Part shown: positions 57,576 through 64,000 of the stretch, one piece after another | Position numbering within the stretch: the first letter of the stretch is position 1 | Layout of the letters: every line of letters starts with the position of its first letter | The notes under the pieces: generated by a model | Database searches by the model: none | Seen by the model: only the letters and a program-made list of their open reading frames with translations | What the model was told of the DNA's origin: nothing | Source of the DNA: a virus | Length of the DNA stretch: 64,000 nt | Direction: 5' to 3' (one strand) | IMG/VR virus record: IMGVR_UViG_3300042691_033915 | Coordinates: 1-64,000 of that record | Program-made: the position numbers and the translations under genes

Positions 57576-58992
57576 CATTAGCAACAGCGAATACCGAGAG
57601 TGGCTACGCAAGAAGGCAGCCACATCTGATGCTGCTTTTGCCGAGTACATGAGCGGCTTGGTGTTCCCTAAGCATCTGCGCGAAATGGAAAAGTTCATGG
57701 ATAGCCACGACCGCGCTCTGGTGCTTATGCCCCGTGGTCACGCAAAAACTACTGCGCTAATCTTCCGGGCGGCACGAATCATTGGCATGACTAAGGGGAA
57801 TATTCGCATCGGCATCCTTACGGCTGTGCTTGCCGACTCAATGTCAAGATCCCGAGCCATCAAAACGCTTATTGAGAGCCCGCTCTTTGCTGAAGTGTTC
57901 CCCTGGGCAGCCGACGGCGTAGTTGGAAACAAGTGGACCGACGAAACTTGGACCATTAAGGGCGTAAACATGGGCAAAGATGCCACGTGCTTTGCCGATG
58001 GCCTTGGCTCAATTAAGCCGGGAGCGCGTCTTGACCTCTTGTTTGCGGACGACATGGTTGGCATGAAGGAGAATGCCACTGCTGGTCAACGGCAAAAGGC
58101 GTCAGATACTTACTGGCAGGTTGTCGACCCAATGCTTGTCCCGGGATCAAAGAAGTGGTACGTTGGGACGCGCTGGCATGAGGACGATTTCTACGCTGAG
58201 CTTATGCGCAAAGGAATTCAGGAGTATCAGCGCAGGGCCCTGGAAGATGGTCAGCCATTGTGGCCAGAGATGTACACGGTTGATGCCCTTAACCAGAAGA
58301 AAGAGGAGCTTGGCACGCCAATCTTCATGCTTCAATTCCAAAATGACGTTACCTCTATGGGCGGGAACATCTTCCGGCACGACTGGTTCCAGCGCACGGA
58401 CAAACTCCCGGAAGGCGCTAGGCGAATTGGCGTTGACCTTGCCTCTTCTATTAGCGAACGCAGCGACTATACGACCGCAGTAGAAGTACTAGAGGACGAT
58501 GACCACAACCTTTACGTTATTGGCGCTTGGAAAGAGCGCATCAACGAAGGCCATCAGGAGTGGCTGACTGGCATTAATCGTCACGGGGAGATTGGCAGCT
58601 CTAAGGGCCCTAAGATCCTTTGGCCGCAACGGATGCTCAGCCTGCGGGGTCTTAACTACGAGGCGGAAGAGCCACGGTTCATTGAGTCACTCAACATTGA
58701 AGCCGTGCAGCACCAAAGCACGTTTGTTCGGGAGATCCTGGGGACCACTAGCCTTCCTGCCCGCGCTATCCGACCAGATAAAGACAAGGTCAGCCGAAGC
58801 CGCGCGCTTGCGGCGCGATACGAGGCGGGTAAGGTCTTCCACCTTAACGGCGCCCCTGGGATTGATAGCCTGGAGCACGAAATGCTGTCGTTCCCAAATG
58901 GGGAACACGACGACCTTGTTGACGCGCTGGTGTATGCGGCGGACCTAAGCGGTAACTCGTTCTACTTTACTTCTGGCAGAAGGTTCTTTTAG
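57565..58992 (+). CDS. Terminase large subunit
   Basis: TTG 57565 was chosen with AAGG 9 bases upstream and an 11-base overlap with the small subunit; a TTG 7 codons earlier also exists. The product has 475 residues. The ATPase half has Walker A-like LMPRGHAKTT (about residues 54-63) and Walker B LDLLFADD (about 156-163). The nuclease half has RIGVDLASS and, near the end, GEHDDLVDAL, the RNase H-like metal ligands. It pumps DNA into the prohead and cuts it. The stop overlaps a convergent gene by 4 bases. Confidence 0.92.
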   Translation: MSLSISNSEYREWLRKKAATSDAAFAEYMSGLVFPKHLREMEKFMDSHDRALVLMPRGHAKTTALIFRAARIIGMTKGNIRIGILTAVLADSMSRSRAIKTLIESPLFAEVFPWAADGVVGNKWTDETWTIKGVNMGKDATCFADGLGSIKPGARLDLLFADDMVGMKENATAGQRQKASDTYWQVVDPMLVPGSKKWYVGTRWHEDDFYAELMRKGIQEYQRRALEDGQPLWPEMYTVDALNQKKEELGTPIFMLQFQNDVTSMGGNIFRHDWFQRTDKLPEGARRIGVDLASSISERSDYTTAVEVLEDDDHNLYVIGAWKERINEGHQEWLTGINRHGEIGSSKGPKILWPQRMLSLRGLNYEAEEPRFIESLNIEAVQHQSTFVREILGTTSLPARAIRPDKDKVSRSRALAARYEAGKVFHLNGAPGIDSLEHEMLSFPNGEHDDLVDALVYAADLSGNSFYFTSGRRFF

Positions 58993-59921
58993 TCCCACCA
59001 GTCAGCCCACCACTCCCCGTCACTGACGTTGTATAGGTCAGTATTTAGGTAGAGCAAGTCGCTTGACGTAGTGCGATAGCCGCAGCAGATTGCCCCGACG
59101 GTTGTTCCCAAAAACAATACTGACATGGCGTCGTATGTCTCTAGGCCGTACATGGAAGCCGTGGCAGCAATAGCGCCGCTTACAAATGCCGCAGCGCCCG
59201 ATGTTCCCGTCTGCTTAATTTGCCCCTTTAAGGGGTGGTAAACGGTAATGTTTTCTCCAGGGGCATACAGGGAAATGCATGGACCAATGTTGCTGCTCCT
59301 AGATCGCAAATCGAGGCGGGTAGAGGCGCCAATTGTAAGCGCCCCATCGGCTCGTCCTGGGCTGTAGCGGCAGGCATCCCGCCCGTCGTTCCCAGAGGCA
59401 ACAACTACTGGGAAACCAGCATCAACCATCTCGTTTACCTTATCGTCAAGGGACTGCGTCGCCGCACCGCTAATAGACATGTTTACAACAGATGTTCCTG
59501 GGTCGGCATTTTGCAAAATCCAATCAAGCCCAGCAATGATGTTCTTTGGGTTCCCCTTACCCGCGCAATTCATAACGCGCACGGATACAATCTTTGCCTT
59601 TTGTGCAAGCCCTAGATTGCGACCAGCAATAATTGAAGCAATCATGCTGCCGTGATAGGCCCCGCACGTAACCTTCCCGTCGGAGAATGCATTGAATCCC
59701 TGCTCTACTCCGCCCCTAAACATTCCGGAATCGTATACTCCGCTGTCCACAACGTAGACGGTAATGCCGGCGCCGTAGTCCTTTCCGTTCCAGCTCTTGC
59801 CATCCATAATGTGGGCGCGCTGATTAACTCGATCATGTTCCCACCCAGCAACAGAAAACTGGTTCGGGTCAGGGGTGTTCGGGACTGCCAGCAGGGCAGC
59901 CGCAAGGATAAGGCGAATCAT
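58989..59921 (-). CDS. Secreted subtilisin-like serine protease
   Basis: The 310-residue product starts at ATG 59921, coupled to the upstream gene. A short signal-like start (MIRLILAAALLAVPNTP) precedes the S8 domain without an obvious I9 propeptide. Catalytic residues are Asp59 (VVDSGVYDSG), His90 (GAYHGSMIASIIAG) and Ser241 (TGTSGAAAFVSGA), with oxyanion Asn178 (ASGNDGRD). Cys86, Cys119, Cys184 and Cys215 could form disulfides, consistent with export. Its substrate is unknown; digestion of host-surface proteins, superinfection exclusion or processing of phage proteins are possible. It ends the leftward accessory operon. Confidence 0.88.
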   Translation of the reverse strand: MIRLILAAALLAVPNTPDPNQFSVAGWEHDRVNQRAHIMDGKSWNGKDYGAGITVYVVDSGVYDSGMFRGGVEQGFNAFSDGKVTCGAYHGSMIASIIAGRNLGLAQKAKIVSVRVMNCAGKGNPKNIIAGLDWILQNADPGTSVVNMSISGAATQSLDDKVNEMVDAGFPVVVASGNDGRDACRYSPGRADGALTIGASTRLDLRSRSSNIGPCISLYAPGENITVYHPLKGQIKQTGTSGAAAFVSGAIAATASMYGLETYDAMSVLFLGTTVGAICCGYRTTSSDLLYLNTDLYNVSDGEWWADWWD

Positions 59922-60253
59922 GCCAACTGCTCGTTAATGGTTTCGGGAGTGTTGGCATCTTCGTCAACAAAGACTGGGGTTGAATCGCCCACCCAAGCGC
60001 CCTGGATGTTGAACGAAAAGTATTCTTCGGCTTCCGCAAAGAAGTCTCGGTCCCCACGGTAGACGTCGTTGTCGTCAAACTCCTTGTTGTCGCGGGCATC
60101 TGCAGCAAACTCATTAACAAGCTTTGCCAGGATCTTGTTCTTGCTGTAGACAATAAGCGGCTTATTAAACTGCCACCCTAGGCCAATGATGCAGTCGTCC
60201 CAGCCATCAGCCAGCAAGACATCGTAAGCAGGAACGCTAGACTTCTCGTTCAT
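59918..60253 (-). CDS. Hypothetical acidic protein
   Basis: The 111-residue product starts at ATG 60253. It has segments typical of an uncharacterised phage family: DVLLADGWDDCIIGLGWQFNKPLIVYSKNKILAKLV and DDNDVYRGDRDFFAEAEEYFSFNIQGAWVGDSTPVFV. The GAWVGDSTPVFV end is a recurrent motif in actinophage-like genomes. No catalytic residues are assigned. It overlaps both neighbours by a few bases, so it is cotranslated. Confidence 0.7.
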   Translation of the reverse strand: MNEKSSVPAYDVLLADGWDDCIIGLGWQFNKPLIVYSKNKILAKLVNEFAADARDNKEFDDNDVYRGDRDFFAEAEEYFSFNIQGAWVGDSTPVFVDEDANTPETINEQLA

Positions 60254-60449
60254 CTTCCCTCCTTTTTACGCGGAACAGCCGCGTTGCCCGACACACCATG
60301 CAAGAGGCGTGCTTAAAGTCTTGGTGCAAGGTATTGCTTCGAACGGATTGCACTACATCGCTTTGTCGGTCATCCCCGCACACCGAGCAAACCCATACCT
60401 CTTGGGGCTGGGTGTAAGCGTATCCGATAGTGTCACTCTTCTTCAACAA
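60237..60449 (-). CDS. Small zinc-ribbon protein
   Basis: The 70-residue product has CSVC (about 21-24) and, 26 residues later, CMVC, a simple zinc ribbon. The C-terminus is basic (RLFRVKRRED). It begins at ATG 60449 inside the end of the previous gene. Nucleic-acid binding is plausible; no family is recognised. Confidence 0.65.
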   Translation of the reverse strand: MLKKSDTIGYAYTQPQEVWVCSVCGDDRQSDVVQSVRSNTLHQDFKHASCMVCRATRLFRVKRREDEREV

Positions 60450-60741
60450 CGCGAGCCTCGCAGGTATTTACCCACCTGGAAACGGCAATAATCTTGTCGT
60501 CGCGGGTTTGCAGAACACCCTTGTTTACAAGCTGGCGAACAAGTTCTTCATTTTCGCTCCACCACTTCAGCCAAAACCAGCCTTCGATAGGCGTCTGCTT
60601 TTCAACGACACAGGAGATGCGCGCGTATGGCTCGCCAGTGTCTGCCATAACAGCCTCACAGGAATCCCCGTCTTGCACAACCCTAATGAGGGCGTCACCA
60701 GACTTGTCGTCTACGTACTGGAACACTCGCTCAACCAACAT
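60433..60741 (-). CDS. Hypothetical protein
   Basis: ATG 60741 was chosen because AGGAGAGGGC precedes it and the 34-codon extension is Arg-rich and lies in the next gene. The 102-residue product has mixed strands (VERVFQYVDDKSGDALIRVVQDGDS) and a Trp-rich centre (EGWFWLKWWSENEELVRQLV). No family is recognised. Confidence 0.6.
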   Translation of the reverse strand: MLVERVFQYVDDKSGDALIRVVQDGDSCEAVMADTGEPYARISCVVEKQTPIEGWFWLKWWSENEELVRQLVNKGVLQTRDDKIIAVSRWVNTCEARVVEEE

Positions 60742-61123
60742 CTGCCCTCTCCTTTTGCTTCTTAGTAAGCTGCGTCTTGCGCGCAACAACGTGGTTTGCC
60801 CACGCGCTTGCCGCGTCAATAAGCCCAGCAGGGCTCTTGGCACTTACCATACAGGTAAATGGGATCTTGTTCAACTTGACAACTGCAATAAAACGCCAAT
60901 TAGAGTGCCCCTCGGATGGCGGGAGAATTGCCCCCTCAATCTCGCACTTCTCGTAATTACCAATCAGCAAAATGTCTGCAATGTTTTGGCTAATCTCGCC
61001 TTCAAGAACCGCCTCTGCTCCTGGAGTCCAACGCTCTGGGAGGAGGCCAAGGGTCCTTGCGGTTGAGCTGTAGGCTGCGTTAAGCCAGCCGCGCAGCCAG
61101 TCGTGATCATAGTCCTGGGTCAT
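60731..61123 (-). CDS. Hypothetical protein
   Basis: ATG 61123 was preferred over ATG 61144 because AAGAAG lies at a good distance. The product is 130 residues: MTQDYDHDWLRGWLNAAYSS, then an acidic helix, a strand region (NWRFIAVVKLNKIPFTCMVSA), and a final helix with basic tail. No family is recognised. It overlaps both neighbours slightly. Confidence 0.58.
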   Translation of the reverse strand: MTQDYDHDWLRGWLNAAYSSTARTLGLLPERWTPGAEAVLEGEISQNIADILLIGNYEKCEIEGAILPPSEGHSNWRFIAVVKLNKIPFTCMVSAKSPAGLIDAASAWANHVVARKTQLTKKQKERADVG

Positions 61124-61343
61124 CTTTGCTTTCTTCTTGCTCATTCAGCACGTACCCTTTCAATAAAGACGGGGAATCCGACACATACCTTACAAATGAA
61201 AGCAGTCTTTCGGTCTCGGCATAAACCCTTTCTGCTTCCCCCGAGGCAATAGAGCCAATGACCATCATTGTTTCGCTGTCATACACCTCGGAGGAGCATT
61301 GTCCGTCTTCCAGCGTTGTATAGACGGTGGGGAACCAGACCAT
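61107..61343 (-). CDS. Hypothetical small protein
   Basis: ATG 61343 is coupled to the upstream stop as TAATG. The 78-residue product begins MVWFPTVYTTLEDGQCSSEVYDSETMMVIGSI, strand-like, and continues in a helix (EAERVYAETERLLSFVRYVS). It is acidic overall. No family is recognised. Confidence 0.58.
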   Translation of the reverse strand: MVWFPTVYTTLEDGQCSSEVYDSETMMVIGSIASGEAERVYAETERLLSFVRYVSDSPSLLKGYVLNEQEESKDDPGL

Positions 61344-61846
61344 TACATCCTCTTGGCGTTTGGCGATAGCCGCATGTCGCTGTATTCGCGCAGGGAGCAA
61401 TTGCTCCAATGGCAATAGCTGTCCTTGCTTTCAGCAGACCCGCCGACACAATCCTCGCACATCTTGCGAATAGCAAGCAACATTCCAGCCGCCTGCGTAG
61501 CGCCCTGCAGCTTATTGACAGACTTCTCAATCTTATCTACCGTCTCCGTCAGCGTGTCAATCTTAGAAATCACACTGCTGACTTCTGCGCCGCTGTCCTC
61601 TTCCGCCTCGGCAATGATGTCAACAAGCTCTGGGTGATTGTTCTTGACGTATTCAATGACTGCCACTGAGTAATCAGCGGGGATAGAACGCTGGTTGCTT
61701 GCGTATGCCTCCACCGTTCGTGGGGAGCGGCGGTGCTCTGGCGATAGGACCTCGTTCATTCGCTGGGCAAACATCTTTGCCGCGCTTCCGCGTGAATTGT
61801 GCGGGAATACCGATTGAGCAATTTGTGCCAGCAAATCAGACCGCAT
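61343..61846 (-). CDS. Hypothetical protein with coiled coil and Cys-rich end
   Basis: ATG 61846 has AAAGGAGAAG upstream. The 167-residue product has an N-terminal helical part containing a possible helix-turn-helix (RSPRTVEAYASNQRSIPADYSVAVIEYV). A coiled coil follows (VISKIDTLTETVDKIEKSVNKLQ), then a Cys cluster (CEDC, C, C) near the C-terminus. It could be a DNA-binding regulator of this accessory operon. No family is recognised. Confidence 0.6.
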   Translation of the reverse strand: MRSDLLAQIAQSVFPHNSRGSAAKMFAQRMNEVLSPEHRRSPRTVEAYASNQRSIPADYSVAVIEYVKNNHPELVDIIAEAEEDSGAEVSSVISKIDTLTETVDKIEKSVNKLQGATQAAGMLLAIRKMCEDCVGGSAESKDSYCHWSNCSLREYSDMRLSPNAKRM

Positions 61847-62672
61847 TCTTCTTCTCCTTTTCTGCCATAAACTCCGTAATCGTTTCCGCAATGCCCTTCC
61901 AATTGAACTCGATAGCCAACTGGCCGTGGTGCTTTGTCTTGGCTGCGACTAGTAGGTCTACCTCTCCGCCAATCTTCCGCCAATTGTTGCAGAAGGTGTA
62001 GTCCTCTCCGTATTGAGTCTTTGTTTCCTCGTCCTGAGAATAACTAAAGAACTGATAAAGCTTTCCTTGCGTTGTGTTGAAATAGTTGTCTGGGTTTTCA
62101 GCCATCAACTTCTCAAAAGCTTCGCGCTTTACCATCATGGCGCCAGTGCCAACCTTCAAGACCTTTGCAAAACCAGCTTCATCCACCTTGAACACATCCT
62201 CCTCCGTGGAGAAGTTCCCTTCGGCAATAAGGGCTGGGTAGAGTTCCAGGCTTGTGTTTGGGTACGCCGAAACGAACTCGCCCAAGCGGTTCCAAACAAC
62301 TTCCCTCTTGGAGCACGGCAGCGCGCTGACCATGCGGTCATGACCGAGTAGGTACAAGATGTGCCTTGGGTCAACCTGGATGTCGCTGTCAATCATAAAC
62401 AGGTGAGTTGCCTTCGTCTCCAAGAATTGCTTAGTAAGTTCGTTTCGCGCAAGCGGAAGAATGGAGTTGCCCGCAAGGACCTTCCACGTAAAGGAAATAC
62501 CCTGCTCAATGCACAGCTTCTGCAACTGCATAACCGTTGCGACGCAGCCAGCGTGTAGCCTGCCGTCCAACGTAGGGGTTGCGACGCAGATGCCGACACT
62601 CTTTTGTGGCGTGCCAACGCTTTGCGCATCAAACGACCTAGGGTTCCTTGCTCGCTTTGACTTCTTACTCAC
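61836..62672 (-). CDS. GT-A glycosyltransferase
   Basis: GTG 62672 overlaps the previous stop (GTGA). The 278-residue product opens with a basic stretch, then KSVGICVATPTLDGRLHAGCVATVMQL and the ATHLFMIDSDIQVDP motif, whose DSD (Asp95-Asp97) binds metal and nucleotide sugar. VLKVGTGAMMVKREAFEKL matches the acceptor-side region of phage/bacterial family-2-like enzymes, and EDYTFCNNWRKIGGEV the C-terminal ED motif. It may modify virion glycoproteins or host sugars. It is not closely similar to the transferase at 8187. Confidence 0.85.
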   Translation of the reverse strand: MSKKSKRARNPRSFDAQSVGTPQKSVGICVATPTLDGRLHAGCVATVMQLQKLCIEQGISFTWKVLAGNSILPLARNELTKQFLETKATHLFMIDSDIQVDPRHILYLLGHDRMVSALPCSKREVVWNRLGEFVSAYPNTSLELYPALIAEGNFSTEEDVFKVDEAGFAKVLKVGTGAMMVKREAFEKLMAENPDNYFNTTQGKLYQFFSYSQDEETKTQYGEDYTFCNNWRKIGGEVDLLVAAKTKHHGQLAIEFNWKGIAETITEFMAEKEKKNAV

Positions 62673-63136
62673 TTCTTCTTCGCTCCCATCACATTCACCC
62701 TAAGGTTTGCCAGCGAGAGATTGGGTGCATCCCCTCGCGGAGCCTTCGTTTCCTTTTCAAAGCGGTGAAGTTCTGCTGGGAGACCATCAAGCGGCCGCCC
62801 CCACTTAGATCGCTGAAGCGCAACGGTGATGAGCGCATAGTTTGCAATATCAAGCATCGTATCGGCAAGCGACTCGTCACCGCCGTCTGGCAGAGGGTCT
62901 AGGGTGACCTCTCCGTCAACAACCTTCCCGTTGAGGAAGCGCTTGGCTCGCTCGATCTTGTCGTAGGCAATGCGGCTAACTACGCCGTGAATTCCAAGCT
63001 GCTGAATGTTTGAGTCTCCGTATCGTTCTTGCTTGCGCACAAGAAGGGCAAACGCTTCGGAGTAGATCTCCGCAAAGGTCGCCTCAAAGCTTTGCTCCGC
63101 CGTAGCTACAACCCGGCCCTTTGTTGGATTAGCCAA
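62669..63136 (-). CDS. DUF1599-like nucleotide-modification-associated protein
   Basis: The start is TTG 63136 with AAGGAGG close upstream. The 155-residue product carries FALLVRKQERYGDSNIQQLG, VVSRIAYDKIERAKRFL and ESLADTMLDIANYALI, matching DUF1599 (nucleotide modification associated domain 1) with its MazG-like acidic helix motifs. Family members are linked to modified-nucleotide metabolism in phages. No other modification gene is in the window, so the substrate is unknown. Confidence 0.75.
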   Translation of the reverse strand: MANPTKGRVVATAEQSFEATFAEIYSEAFALLVRKQERYGDSNIQQLGIHGVVSRIAYDKIERAKRFLNGKVVDGEVTLDPLPDGGDESLADTMLDIANYALITVALQRSKWGRPLDGLPAELHRFEKETKAPRGDAPNLSLANLRVNVMGAKKK

Positions 63137-63360
63137 TTTGCCTCCTTCTCCGTGACTCGCATGAGTACGGCTGCATCGATGTGCTGGCCACAGATTACCA
63201 GATAGGGCTCCAGGTCGTCCTCGGAGCGGGGCTCCAAGGTAAGGGTGATTGGATTGTCCTGCGACCAGAGAATCCAGATAGCGCGAGCGCGTTGACTTGG
63301 GAACGAATGACTTTCCATTGGCGCAGTATGGCAGATTTGTGAGAAGTCCACAAGTCTCAT
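63106..63360 (-). CDS. Hypothetical protein, first gene of the accessory operon
   Basis: ATG 63360 gives 84 residues; ATG 63318 gives 70. Neither has a ribosome site. The -10 box ends at 63370, so the message would begin within a few bases of ATG 63360, consistent with leaderless translation. The sequence has a strand-rich core (AIWILWSQDNPITLTLEP, LEPYLVICGQHIDAAVLMRV) and no recognised family. Its end overlaps the DUF1599 gene by 31 bases. Confidence 0.55.
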   Translation of the reverse strand: MRLVDFSQICHTAPMESHSFPSQRARAIWILWSQDNPITLTLEPRSEDDLEPYLVICGQHIDAAVLMRVTEKEANWLIQQRAGL

Positions 63361-63369
63361 AGGGCCATG

Positions 63370-63398
63370 ATAGTATGTAATTTGCCGCCCCTCCTCAA
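63370..63398 (-). promoter_or_regulatory. Promoter of the leftward accessory operon
   Basis: On the minus strand TTGAGG (63398-63393), a 17-base spacer, then TACTAT (63375-63370). It matches the early promoter at 7517-7545 in box sequence and spacing. It should drive the genes from 63360 down to 58989. Confidence 0.68.
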
Positions 63399-63545
63399 CG
63401 GGAGGCAGCTTGCCGACGGTATGGTCGGCTAGGGCGGGAAGGTTAACGAGGCTTTGAGGGCCTCATGAAACGGTGTTGGCGGCCGCGCGAGCCGACGGGC
63501 TGCGTCGCATCCAGGCGTTCCTCCGTTGCCTTCCCGCCGACCTAT
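63385..63545 (+). ncRNA. Possible structured RNA upstream of a small gene
   Basis: GGCGGGAAGG (63433-63442) pairs perfectly with CCTTCCCGCC (63529-63538), enclosing GAGGC...GCCTC (63448-63452 with 63460-63464) and AGCC-GACG-GGCT (63490-63501). Before it lies GCCGAC-GGTATG-GTCGGC. The stretch has no convincing coding frame and precedes ATG 63560. It could be a riboswitch-like leader or an independent small RNA; the family is unknown to me. Strand is assumed from the downstream gene. Confidence 0.42.
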
Positions 63546-63559
63546 TGATAGAGGTGTTT

Positions 63560-63745
63560 ATGGCTGGTAAGAAAACTCTTGCAAAGAACAAAGGCGAAAA
63601 GAAAGCCGAAACGCTTACGAAGCGTATTTGCTCAGTATGCGATCAGCCGATGCTCGCAAGCCAAATAAGGGCTAAGTATGTAATTAGCTTTGTTGGCGCA
63701 AAGAGCAGCTCGCGTCTTTTGCACCATCACGCAAAGTGCGCCTAG
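63560..63745 (+). CDS. Small basic zinc-finger-like protein
   Basis: ATG 63560 with a GAGGTG site upstream; an earlier ATG lies in the structured region. The 61-residue product begins MAGKKTLAKNKGEKKAETLTKR, then CSVCDQPM and ends HHHAKCA. Cys and His can bind one zinc. It is the only rightward gene in this section and its last 4 bases overlap a convergent gene. Nucleic-acid binding is likely but unproven. Confidence 0.62.
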   Translation: MAGKKTLAKNKGEKKAETLTKRICSVCDQPMLASQIRAKYVISFVGAKSSSRLLHHHAKCA

Positions 63746-63999
63746 CCCCACAACCCGTATTCTGACGGTGGCGGCGGCACGTATCCTGGAAGCGTTGTGA
63801 TGTCATGCAGATGAGCCTTGGGCACAAAGTACAGCGCCTTGTCTTCGTGGTAGTACTTCTCCTCCATGCCTTCTTTCGCAGACATCCATCCAACCACTTC
63901 AAAAATAAAATTCTTCATATCCGCCGGCAAGACAAGAACGTAGATTGACTTCTTGCTATCTGCCTTGCGGATAGACAAATCCTGATAGTGGCCAGGGCG
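63742..63999 (-). CDS. Conserved phage protein, 5' end outside the window
   Basis: The frame is open to the right edge, so the TTG at 63978 is probably internal. The visible sequence contains IYVLVLPADMKNFIFEVVGWMSAKEGMEEKYYHEDKALYFVP, a pattern I know from uncharacterised phage proteins in which a VGW strand is followed by a YW/YY and an A-Y-F-V-P motif. It is Pro-rich at the C-terminus (PPPPSEYGLWG). Function unknown. Confidence 0.65.
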   Translation of the reverse strand, partial: RPGHYQDLSIRKADSKKSIYVLVLPADMKNFIFEVVGWMSAKEGMEEKYYHEDKALYFVPKAHLHDITTLPGYVPPPPSEYGLWG

Positions 64000-64000
64000 G

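Overview
The window is an internal piece of the genome of a tailed double-stranded DNA phage, probably of siphovirus type. It carries a terminase pair, an HK97-type portal, prohead protease and capsid protein, head-tail connectors, a tail terminator, a tail tube protein, a frameshifted tail-assembly chaperone pair, a giant tape measure protein, tail-tip and fibre proteins, and a lysis cassette. It is not a complete genome, because a gene is cut at each edge. I see no tRNA, integrase, transposase or CRISPR array. The host cannot be fixed from sequence alone. Shine-Dalgarno starts and TTGACN/TACTAT promoters are ordinary bacterial ones. The Pro/Thr-rich secreted protein and the many small CxxC proteins would suit an Actinomycetota- or Chloroflexota-like host, but that is a guess.

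Layout. 1-2.1 kb: small rightward genes between unusual intergenic DNA with 7-mer and 8-mer tandem repeats, a cluster of about 17-bp palindromes, TTAGGG-type repeats and a duplicated promoter. 2.0-11.75 kb, leftward: ParB-like protein, two thioredoxins, SSB, RusA-like resolvase, DnaC-like loader, a replisome-organiser-like protein, a RecB-type nuclease, an Erf-like annealing protein, a Cro/CI-type regulator beside a promoter with operator-like palindromes, HNH nuclease, glycosyltransferase and the portal. 11.9-51.6 kb, rightward: protease, capsid, connectors, tail, tape measure, tail tip, fibres, a C39-like endolysin and membrane proteins. A metallophosphoesterase gene interrupts this block on the other strand. 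51.7-57.0 kb, leftward: holin-like and XhlA-like proteins, a secreted PPC/FN3 protein, and fibre/collagen/C1q-like proteins. 57.1-59.0 kb, rightward: terminase. 59.0-63.4 kb, leftward: a secreted subtilase, a DUF1599-like protein, a second glycosyltransferase and small unknowns from one promoter. 63.4-64.0 kb: a possible structured RNA and two small genes.

The most striking feature is the 5495-residue tape measure gene (20490-36977). Its first 2100 residues hold a chain of enzyme-like modules: HicA-like, kinase-like, GNAT-like, zinc-metallopeptidase-like, and a second kinase-like. Eight copies of a short linker, E-[LMFY]-[SA]-[KR]-[KR]-S-G, separate them. Two more HExxH modules lie outside this linker-separated array. 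I read this as effector cargo of the polyvalent-protein kind built into a tape measure protein, possibly released by cleavage at the dibasic linkers. A second notable fusion joins the HK97 prohead protease to a Dps/ferritin-like domain.
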